From Massilia sp. CFBP 13721 (lineage in GTDB: Bacteria; Pseudomonadota; Gammaproteobacteria; Burkholderiales; Burkholderiaceae_D), in NCBI RefSeq assembly GCF_014842025.1, contig NZ_JACYUY010000004.1, positions 1-64,000 of the forward strand: a stretch of DNA of 64,000 nt, in the 5' to 3' direction. Shown here in pieces: positions 18,015 to 24,875 of this stretch (its first letter is position 1; the number at the start of each line of letters is the position of its first letter). The position numbers were made by a program, and so were the translations under genes. Under the pieces are notes generated by a model that was given only the letters and a program-made list of their open reading frames with translations, was not told the origin of the DNA and made no database searches.

Positions 18015-20627
18015 ATGAACACGCCCACCTCCGCGCCCCCGGCCTATCTCGACCACGCCGGTCTGCGCTACCGCCTGGTCGACCTCCACGCCCTGTTCGG
18101 CGCGCGCCTGCTCGAGTTGCCGGTCGTCCTGCGCCTGCTGCTGGAAAACGTCATCCGCAACAGTCCCGAGGACGAGCGCCAGGCTGGCGTCGACGCCATC
18201 TTCGGCTGGCTGGAGCGCGGCAGCAGCGAGGCCGAGCTGGCCTACCAGCCTGGCCGCGTGCTGATGCACGACACCACCAGCACCCCGGCGCTGGTCGACA
18301 TCGCGGCCATGCGCAATGCGCTGGACGAGGCGGGATGGGAACCGTCCCTGCTCAACCCCGGCCTGCCGGTCGACATCTCGGTCGACCATTCGCTGGCGGT
18401 GGAATTCTTCGGCCAGCGCGATGCGGTGGACCGCAACCTGCAAATGGAAATGCGCCGCAACAGCGAGCGTTATACGTTCCTGCGCTGGGCGTCGAAGGTG
18501 ATGAAGGGTGTGCGCATCCACCCGCCCGGCACCGGCATCATGCACACGATTAACCTGGAACAGCTGGCAACCGTCGTCACGACGGAACAGCGCGACGGCG
18601 ACACCTGGGTGGTACCGGACACGATGATCGGCACCGACAGCCACACGCCGATGATCAACGGTATCGGCGTGCTGGGCTGGGGCGTGGGCGGGCTGGAGGC
18701 ACAGACGGTCATGTTCGGCATGCCGACCATGCTGCGCGTGCCTGACGTGATCGGCGTGCGCCTCACCGGGCGCCTGGGCGCAGGTGCGGTGGCAACCGAC
18801 CTGGCGCTCACCGTCACGCAGCGCCTGCGCGCGATCGGCGTCTCGGGCGAGTTCGTCGAATTCTTCGGCCCCGGCGTCTCCACCCTGAGCGCCGGCGAGC
18901 GCGCGGTGGTGGCCAACATGGCGCCCGAATACGGCGCCACCACCGGTTACTTCGCGGTCGACGCGCACACGCTCGACTACCTGGCACAAACCCGGCGCCC
19001 GCAAGACCTTGTCAACCTGGTGGAAGCCTACGCCCACCGCAACGCCCTCTGGTTCGACCCCGACGCGCAGCCGACCTATACCCGCACGATCGAGATCGAC
19101 CTCGACGCGATCGCGATCCACGTCGCCGGCCCCAAGCGGCCGCAGGACTTGCTCGCCTACACCGAGACCGCGTCCGTGCTCGCCAAGCTGGCCTTCCAGC
19201 CGGCCGCAGCCACCGGCGGCCTGCCGCGCCATCCGGTCGTCATCGCCGCCATTACCAGCTGCACGAACACGTCCGACCCCGGCCTGCTGGTGGCCGCCGG
19301 CCTGGTCGCGCGCCGCGCGCGCGCGTTCGGCCTGAAGGTGCCGGCCTGGGTCAAGACCTCGCTCGGGCCCGGTTCGCCCGCAGCCGCCGCCTACCTGGAG
19401 CGCGCCGGCCTGCTCGACGACCTGTCGTACGTCGGCTTCGACATCGTCGGCTATGGCTGCACCACCTGCATCGGCAATTCGGGCGCGCTCACCGTCCCGA
19501 TCCAGGCCGCGCAAGCCGCAGGCCAGATCCAGCCGGTCGCCGTCTTGTCCGGCAACCGCAATTTCCCGGGACGCGTGCACCCCGACCTCGACCTCGGCTT
19601 CCTGATGTCGCCGCCGCTGGTGATCGCCTTTGCGATCGCCGGCGATGCCGAACGCGATTTCAGCCGCGATCCGGTCGGGCTCACGCCCGACGGCCAGGCC
19701 GTCTACCTGCGCGACCTGTGGCCGAGCCGCGCAGAGGTCGATGCGATAGTGGCGCAGGGTTTGTCGGCCGACGACTTCCCGCAAGCCTTTGCGCGCGCCA
19801 GCCTGAACCCGGTCTGGCATGGCCTGAAGGTGCCGGATACGGCGTTGTTCCCGTGGAACCCGGCATCGACCGCGCTGCGCCGTCCGCCGTTTGCCTCGCT
19901 GGCCGAGCGCGGCCAGCTCGGCCACTACGCCGCGTATCCGCTGCTGGTGCTGGGCGACGACATCACCACCGACCACATTTCGCCGGCCAGCGCGATCCCG
20001 AAGGACAGTTTTGTCGCCGACTTCCTGGTCGCGCGCGGCGACGACCGCGACGACCTGAACGTGTTCGCCTCGCGGCGCGGCAACTGGGAAGTCATGGTGC
20101 GCGCGGCGTTCTACAGCAAATCGCTGCGCAACCTGCTGCTGCCGGCGGCGCCGGTCGGGCACACGCTGCACGTGCCGAGCGGTGACGTCGCGCCGATCTT
20201 CGAGGTGGCCAACCGCTACCGCGACGAGGGCATTCCTGTGGTGCTGGTCGCGGGTGAACGCTACGGCACCGGTTCCTCGCGCGATTGGGCCGCCAAGGGC
20301 CAGCGCCTGATCGGCGTGCGCGCGGTGCTCGCGCTCAGTTTCGAACGCATCCACCGTTCGAATTTGATCGGCATGGGCATCCTGCCGCTGCGGCTGCCGG
20401 CGGCCTTGCAGATCGGGCGCGGTGACCGCATCGAGATCGACGCCCCGGCCGACACGCTGCAGCCGCGTTGCGCCGTCCCGGTCACCGTACACCGCGTCGA
20501 CGGCGCGACCGAATCGTTCGACGCCGTGGCGGCGGTAGAGACGCGCCTCGAAATCGACTTGCTGCGCCATGGCGGCGTCATCCCCTACATTCTGCAAAAG
20601 ACCATCGCCGCACAAGCTCGGTCATAA
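18015..20627 (+). CDS. Aconitase-family hydratase (AcnA/AcnD-like)
   Basis: This 870-residue [4Fe-4S] dehydratase would interconvert a hydroxy-tricarboxylate and its dehydrated form, for example citrate, aconitate and isocitrate or 2-methyl analogues. Cluster ligands are visible: Cys416 in SCTNTSD and Cys482/Cys485 in YGCTTCIGNSG. GTDSHTPMINGIGVLGWGVG marks the catalytic core. The swivel domain contains GERYGTGSSRDWAAKG. Length matches AcnA/AcnD. The N-terminus differs from housekeeping AcnA (it lacks the usual YRLDKLP-type start), so this is a specialised paralogue. It sits between tctA and a GntR gene. The ATG at 18015 follows GAGGG closely; upstream in-frame sequence is repeat DNA. Confidence 0.88.
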   Translation: MNTPTSAPPAYLDHAGLRYRLVDLHALFGARLLELPVVLRLLLENVIRNSPEDERQAGVDAIFGWLERGSSEAELAYQPGRVLMHDTTSTPALVDIAAMRNALDEAGWEPSLLNPGLPVDISVDHSLAVEFFGQRDAVDRNLQMEMRRNSERYTFLRWASKVMKGVRIHPPGTGIMHTINLEQLATVVTTEQRDGDTWVVPDTMIGTDSHTPMINGIGVLGWGVGGLEAQTVMFGMPTMLRVPDVIGVRLTGRLGAGAVATDLALTVTQRLRAIGVSGEFVEFFGPGVSTLSAGERAVVANMAPEYGATTGYFAVDAHTLDYLAQTRRPQDLVNLVEAYAHRNALWFDPDAQPTYTRTIEIDLDAIAIHVAGPKRPQDLLAYTETASVLAKLAFQPAAATGGLPRHPVVIAAITSCTNTSDPGLLVAAGLVARRARAFGLKVPAWVKTSLGPGSPAAAAYLERAGLLDDLSYVGFDIVGYGCTTCIGNSGALTVPIQAAQAAGQIQPVAVLSGNRNFPGRVHPDLDLGFLMSPPLVIAFAIAGDAERDFSRDPVGLTPDGQAVYLRDLWPSRAEVDAIVAQGLSADDFPQAFARASLNPVWHGLKVPDTALFPWNPASTALRRPPFASLAERGQLGHYAAYPLLVLGDDITTDHISPASAIPKDSFVADFLVARGDDRDDLNVFASRRGNWEVMVRAAFYSKSLRNLLLPAAPVGHTLHVPSGDVAPIFEVANRYRDEGIPVVLVAGERYGTGSSRDWAAKGQRLIGVRAVLALSFERIHRSNLIGMGILPLRLPAALQIGRGDRIEIDAPADTLQPRCAVPVTVHRVDGATESFDAVAAVETRLEIDLLRHGGVIPYILQKTIAAQARS

Positions 20628-20668
20628 TATCGGGCTGGGGGCCGCCGGCTCCGAACGAGTCCATACCC

Positions 20669-21583
20669 ATGAGCGTTGAAACATCGATTCCGAAGCAAAT
20701 CGTCGCCCTGATCAAGAGCGAGGAATGGGGACCCGGCAGCCACCTGCCGGCGCAGATGCTGGCCGACCGCCTGCGCGTGTCGCGCCAGCCGGTCAACAGC
20801 GCGCTCGCGCTGCTGCACGAAAAAGGCATCCTCACGCGCGAGCGCAACCGCGGCTATTTCCTGGCGCAGCCGCTGAACGACCCGCTGTCCGACATCGTCG
20901 CCGGCCTGGGCCTGGCCGAATCCGACGTCGTCACCAGCGTCTACTTCCAGATCGCCGACGACCTCTTGAAGAACGAATTGCCGCTCGACTGTTCCGAACA
21001 GCTGATCCGGACACGCTACGGCCTGACCGCCGCGCAGACCGGCGCCGTGCTGGCGCGCATCGCCAACGAAGGCTGGGCCGAGCGCAAGCCCGGCTACGGC
21101 TGGACCTTCTCGACCATGCTGACCACGCCCGACAGCCTGCTGCAATCCTACCGCCTGCGCCTGGCGCTGGAACCGGCCGCGCTGCTCGAACCGGGCTACA
21201 AAATGGAGCGCAAGGTGCTGGAACAGTGCCGCGCCACCGAACTGGCGCTGCTCGATGGCGGCATCGCCAGCGCCTCGGCCGACGAACTGCATAACCGCGG
21301 CGTGCGCTTCCACGAAAGCCTGGTCGAAGCCTCCGGCAATCCCTTCTTCATCGACACCATCCGGCGCGTCAACCGGGTGCGGCGCCTGCTCTCCTACCGC
21401 TCGATGAAACAGCGCGATCGCTATCCCGAGCACTGCCGCCAGCACCTGCACATCCTCGACCTGCTCGCGCGCGAGAAGAACGAGGAAGCCGCCGCCTTCG
21501 TGCGCGAGCACCTCGCGCACACCCTGGACTCCCTGGCCAAGATCGAAGACATCCTGCATGCCAAGGGGACGAACAAACCTTGA
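20669..21583 (+). CDS. GntR-family regulator with tandem winged helices and FCD-type ligand domain
   Basis: This 304-residue regulator has a first winged helix at about residues 7-68 (LPAQMLADRLRVSRQPVNSA), a second GntR-like winged helix at about 92-152 (LIRTRYGLTAAQTGAVLARI then EGWAERKPGYGW), and an FCD-type helical sensor at about 165-300 with the expected FHESLVEASGN and EHCRQHLHIL metal/ligand motifs. FCD domains usually bind organic acids. It lies 41 bases downstream of the aconitase gene and is probably the local regulator of the tct-aconitase module, acting at the TTGCAT-N14-ATGCAA sites (inference). Confidence 0.85.
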   Translation: MSVETSIPKQIVALIKSEEWGPGSHLPAQMLADRLRVSRQPVNSALALLHEKGILTRERNRGYFLAQPLNDPLSDIVAGLGLAESDVVTSVYFQIADDLLKNELPLDCSEQLIRTRYGLTAAQTGAVLARIANEGWAERKPGYGWTFSTMLTTPDSLLQSYRLRLALEPAALLEPGYKMERKVLEQCRATELALLDGGIASASADELHNRGVRFHESLVEASGNPFFIDTIRRVNRVRRLLSYRSMKQRDRYPEHCRQHLHILDLLAREKNEEAAAFVREHLAHTLDSLAKIEDILHAKGTNKP

Positions 21584-21590
21584 CTACCGT

Positions 21591-22322
21591 ATGCCCATGA
21601 CTCCTGCCCTCCGCTCCGCCTTCACCCCCAGCGGCACCCTGCGCGCTTCCATCAACCTGGGCAACCCGATCCTGGCCTGCCGCAATGCTGAAGGCCATGC
21701 CGCCGGCGTCTCGGTCGACATGGCGACCGAATTCGCCACATGCCTGGGCGCCGAACTCGAACTGGTCGTCGTCGACGCCGCCGGCAAGTCGGTCGACGTG
21801 GTGGTGGCCGAGAACGCCGACATCGGCTTCTTCGCCATCGACCCGCTGCGCGGCGAGCACATCGCCTTTACCGACGCTTATGTCCTGATCGAGGGCTGCT
21901 ACCTGGTAAAACAGGATTCGCCGCTGCGCAGCAACGACGAGGTCGACGCCGCCGCCAACCGCGTCGTGGTCGGCAAGGGCAGCGCCTACGACCTGTACCT
22001 GACGCGCACGCTGCAGCACGCGCAAATCCTGCGTTCGCCGACCTCGCCCACCGTGGTCGACACGTTTATCGAGACCGGCGCGGAAGTCGCGGCCGGCGTC
22101 AAGCAGCAGCTGGAAGCCGATGCGCGCCGCCTGGGCGGCCTGCGCCTGCTGGGCGAGCGCTTCATGGTGATCCGCCAGGCGATGGGCACGCCGAAAAGCC
22201 GCGGCCCGGAGGCGGCCGCCTTCCTGGCGGCGTTCGTGGAAGAGATGAAAGCGAGCGGCTTCGTCGCCGCCGCCCTGCAGCGGCACGGCATCGAAGGCGC
22301 ATCGGTGGCGCCGGCGGCATGA
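21591..22322 (+). CDS. Family-3-type solute-binding domain protein without signal peptide
   Basis: This 243-residue protein shows the bacterial extracellular solute-binding family 3 pattern (GVSVDMATEFATCLGAELEL, then DVVVAENADIGFFAIDPLRG and FTDAYVLIEGCYLV). The N-terminus MPMTPALRSAFTPSG has no hydrophobic export signal. I recall similar signal-less members being common in Burkholderiales. No ABC permease is nearby, so it may be a cytoplasmic ligand binder or enzyme-like protein. It starts 7 bases after the GntR stop (ATG 21591; another at 21597) and overlaps the following gene as ATGA, so it is co-transcribed with the regulator. Confidence 0.7.
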   Translation: MPMTPALRSAFTPSGTLRASINLGNPILACRNAEGHAAGVSVDMATEFATCLGAELELVVVDAAGKSVDVVVAENADIGFFAIDPLRGEHIAFTDAYVLIEGCYLVKQDSPLRSNDEVDAAANRVVVGKGSAYDLYLTRTLQHAQILRSPTSPTVVDTFIETGAEVAAGVKQQLEADARRLGGLRLLGERFMVIRQAMGTPKSRGPEAAAFLAAFVEEMKASGFVAAALQRHGIEGASVAPAA

Positions 22323-22897
22323 CGCAGGCATCCACCCCCGCCGGGCATCCGCGCCCGGCCTCGCTCACCGACCTGTTCGTGTCATTTACCCTGCTCGCGC
22401 TGCAGGGCTTCGGCGGCGTGCTGGCCGTGATCCAGCGCGAACTGGTCGAGCGCAAGCGCTGGCTGACCAACGAGGAATTCATCGAGGACTAGGCCGTGGC
22501 CCAGATCATGCCGGGGCCGAACGCGGTCAACCTGTGCATGATGATCGGCACCCGTTACTTCGGCCTGGCCGGCGCCCTGACGGCGGTGGCCGGCATGCTG
22601 GCGGTGCCGCTGGTCTTGATATTGCTGCTGGTGCTGCTGCACGGCCAGTTCGCCGACCACCCGGCCGTCGCCGGCGCGCTGCGCGGCATGGCGGCGGTGT
22701 CGGCCGGCCTGATCGCCGCCACCGGCCTGCGCATGGCCGCGGCGCTGGCGCGCAACCCGATGCCGACCGCCTGGTGCGGCGCGATCGTGCTGGCCAGCTT
22801 TGCCTTGCTGGCCTGGGTGCGCGCGCCGCTGGGATGGGTCTTGCTGCTGCTCGGCGGCCTGGGGTGCGTGCTGGCCTGGCGCAGGATCAAACCATGA
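22319..22897 (+). pseudogene. ChrA-type chromate transporter half, interrupted by in-frame amber stop
   Basis: Read from ATG 22319, a CHR-domain protein begins LTDLFVSFTLLALQGFGG, then meets TAG at 22490-22492 (codon 58) in EFIED-stop-AVAQIMPGPN. The family consensus here is an ED-W-AVAQ pattern, so the stop is a single-base change from TGG to TAG. The same frame continues intact to 22897 (193 codons in total) with the PGPN motif and several membrane segments. A GTG at 22496 could restart translation and yield a 133-residue remainder. It is probably inactive unless the stop is suppressed or is a sequencing error. It overlaps the next half-transporter gene by four bases. Confidence 0.82.
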
Positions 22898-23472
22898 GCG
22901 CGCACCAGATTGTCTTGCAGTGGCAGGACTGGCTCGACCTGTTCTGGCACTTCCTGATGCTGTCGATGATGTCGCTCGGCGGCGCGATTTCCACCAGCGC
23001 CGAGATGCACCGCTACCTGGTCGAGCAGCAGGGCTGGCTGACCCACGCCCAGTTCAACGAGGCGATCGCGCTGGCCCAGGCCGCGCCGGGACCGAACGTG
23101 CTGTTCGTCGCCCTGATGGGCTGGCACGTCGGCCTGAATGCCGGCAGCACCACGATGGCCTTGCTGGGCGTGGCGATTTCGATGGTCGGCATCATGCTGC
23201 CTTCGACCGTGTTCACTTATCAGGTGGCGCAGTGGGGTCACCGCAACCGCGAACTGCGCGCCGTACGCGCCTTTAAAACCGGCATGGCGCCGTTGGTGAT
23301 CGGGATGCTGCTGTCGACCGCCTGGCTGCTGGGCACGGGCGGCGACGGCGGCGGCACCTGGCGGCTGTGGGTGGTTTCGATCGCTTGCTGCCTGCTGATC
23401 TGGCGTACGCGGATTCACCTGCTGTGGCTGCTGGGCGCAGGGGCCTTGCTGGGCGCCTTTGGCGTCGTTTAA
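22894..23472 (+). CDS. ChrA-type (CHR domain) transporter, second half
   Basis: This 192-residue membrane protein is a short-chain CHR-domain protein. It contains MMSLGGAISTSAEMHRYLVE (about 25-44), AIALAQAAPGPNVLFVALMG (about 60-79) and about five hydrophobic segments. Short-chain CHR proteins usually work as a pair of half-subunits with opposite orientation. Its partner is the upstream gene, which has a nonsense codon, so this protein may now be orphaned. The ATG overlaps the partner's stop as ATGA. Confidence 0.82.
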   Translation: MSAHQIVLQWQDWLDLFWHFLMLSMMSLGGAISTSAEMHRYLVEQQGWLTHAQFNEAIALAQAAPGPNVLFVALMGWHVGLNAGSTTMALLGVAISMVGIMLPSTVFTYQVAQWGHRNRELRAVRAFKTGMAPLVIGMLLSTAWLLGTGGDGGGTWRLWVVSIACCLLIWRTRIHLLWLLGAGALLGAFGVV

Positions 23473-23536
23473 GTGCTTGTCTTCCTTGGTCGGTCACCAG
23501 TAAGCTGGATGCTTCGATAACCGCCAGGAGCATCCG

Positions 23537-24109
23537 ATGACGACGATTCACACTGCATGGCGCGCCGGACTGCTTGCAACGCTGCTCGCCGCCTGCGCGA
23601 CGCCACCGGCGGTGCCTCCTGCGCCGGTGGCCGCCACGGCCCAGGCGTGTGGGCCCTGCTGTGATCGGGATCCCGCGGCCGAAGCAGCGGCGACCCAGGG
23701 CGTGTCGCCGGCCAATCCAGGCAATCCGTATGTGGGCAAGGATGCCTACACCAATGTCATCGTCGCCCAGGGCACCGTGCTGTACTCGCTGACGCCGGGG
23801 GCGCCGCCCGGCTTCGCGGTGCTGGAACAGACCTTGCGCGATGCCGGCGGTAGCCGCGAGCGCTACTACGCGCTGGTGCAGGTGACGTCCGATCCGGGCC
23901 GCGATGCGAACGGCATGCCGCGCACGCTGCGCGACAAGGTACGCGCCTTCCAGGCCGTCGCGCCGCTGTGCGCGGCGAGTGGCAGCGCGAGCGCCAATCC
24001 GCAATTCGGCGGCGGCGGCGCGACCCAGTATTACGTGTCGACGTCGGACGTGGACAAGCTGCGGCCGGCCGCCATCGCGCCGCTGTCGCAGTGGGGGCCG
24101 GCGCATTGA
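23537..24109 (+). CDS. Putative lipoprotein of unknown function
   Basis: This 190-residue protein has a short signal with lipobox LLAAC (Cys20), so it should be lipid-anchored. A Pro/Ala-rich stretch follows, then CGPCCDRD (a Cys cluster near 38-44) and a compact domain containing YVGKDAYTNVIVAQGTVLYS. The domain is not one I recognise. AGGAG lies eight bases before the ATG. The next small gene starts a few bases after its stop, so the two are probably co-expressed. Confidence 0.6.
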   Translation: MTTIHTAWRAGLLATLLAACATPPAVPPAPVAATAQACGPCCDRDPAAEAAATQGVSPANPGNPYVGKDAYTNVIVAQGTVLYSLTPGAPPGFAVLEQTLRDAGGSRERYYALVQVTSDPGRDANGMPRTLRDKVRAFQAVAPLCAASGSASANPQFGGGGATQYYVSTSDVDKLRPAAIAPLSQWGPAH

Positions 24110-24114
24110 ATCCG

Positions 24115-24540
24115 ATGGAAGACGAACAGACCTGGATCGACAACAGCGGCGGCGGCATCCTGCAATACGATTTTGTCCCACCCCACGGGTGGAGCGCCGA
24201 GCGCATAGTCCATGAGCACCTTGCAATGGCCGCAACGATCGACGCGCCCGACCTGCCTGCTGCGCCCGTCCCGGGCTGGCTGGCCCTGGTGCGGCGCCTG
24301 CCCGCTGCGCTGCGCAGTGCCCTCATGGCCGAGCTACGCGCCGGCAACCGGATCGCTGGCATCGGCAGCACCGGCTGGCCGCACGAAGGCAGCGTTGTCG
24401 TCACGCTGCGCGCGCGCTTTTCGGTCGCGCGCGAGGCGCTGCCTGACGGTGTGCGCTGGCGTTCGCCCGAGGACCCACATTACGCGCGCGAAGAGTTGAG
24501 CCAGCAGGTGGGCGCGGTCGAGTTCCTGATCCTGGCCTGA
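24115..24540 (+). CDS. Hypothetical protein, likely partner of the lipoprotein
   Basis: This 141-residue soluble protein is not recognised. It starts MEDEQTWIDNSGGGILQYDF and has a basic, Leu/Arg-rich middle (LVRRLPAALRSALMAELRAG) and a C-terminal region with RWRSPEDPHYAREEL that could be alpha/beta. ATG 24115 is six bases past the lipoprotein stop; an in-frame TTG at 24106 overlapping that stop is an alternative. Its acidic start and lack of signal suggest a cytoplasmic protein. It may be an effector/immunity-like or accessory pair with its neighbour, but nothing in the sequence proves that. Confidence 0.5.
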   Translation: MEDEQTWIDNSGGGILQYDFVPPHGWSAERIVHEHLAMAATIDAPDLPAAPVPGWLALVRRLPAALRSALMAELRAGNRIAGIGSTGWPHEGSVVVTLRARFSVAREALPDGVRWRSPEDPHYAREELSQQVGAVEFLILA

Positions 24541-24604
24541 TCGCAGTTAGTGAGGCGACGGCCGCTATTCGTTTGCTTCGTTTTCTTTGTTGGCTGCGGC
24601 GTAA

Positions 24605-24781
24605 CGTAGGGTGGGCACCTGTGCCCACGCGTACGTGCATCTCACGAATACGCGGCGGTGACTGTTCGCTCGCACGGTATCCGGTGGCCAAAAACACTCG
24701 CCATTTCACCGCCGGATGGTGTATCACAGCCGCCGGTGAAGCATGCGTACGTAACGCGTGGGCACAGGTGCCCACCCTACG
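24605..24781. repeat. Hairpin-ended intergenic repeat, GGGCAC-stem subtype
   Basis: The ends are CGTAGGGTGGGCACCTGTG (24605-24623) and its reverse complement at 24763-24781. Each end can fold as GGGCAC-CT-GTGCCC (right end GGGCAC-AG-GTGCCC), so the stem pairs differ from the GGAC/GTCC subtype while remaining complementary. The 177-bp element lies between the end of the hypothetical gene and the TonB-receptor terminator, filling more than half of that 335-base gap. Confidence 0.7.
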
Positions 24782-24796
24782 GTACGCCATGGTTAA

Positions 24797-24828
24797 CAAA
24801 AAAAACGGCGCCCTGTCTGCGGCGCCGT
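24797..24828 (-). terminator. Intrinsic terminator of the TonB-receptor gene
   Basis: Stem ACGGCGCC (24805-24812) and GGCGCCGT (24821-24828) with an 8-base loop, followed on the minus strand by a T-run (A-run at 24798-24805 on the plus strand). A second GC-rich hairpin, GCGCGGCCC / GGGCCGCGC (24842-24863), lies between it and the receptor stop. Confidence 0.78.
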
Positions 24829-24875
24829 CCAATGCAAAGGAGCGCGGCCCGAACGGGCCGCGCCGGTTACCGCTA

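Noticed and set aside
17568..20615. 1015-codon minus-strand frame opposite the aconitase gene
   Set aside because: Its composition (Arg, Gln, His, Ala-rich) is that of an antisense shadow in GC-rich DNA; the opposite strand encodes a complete aconitase-family protein.
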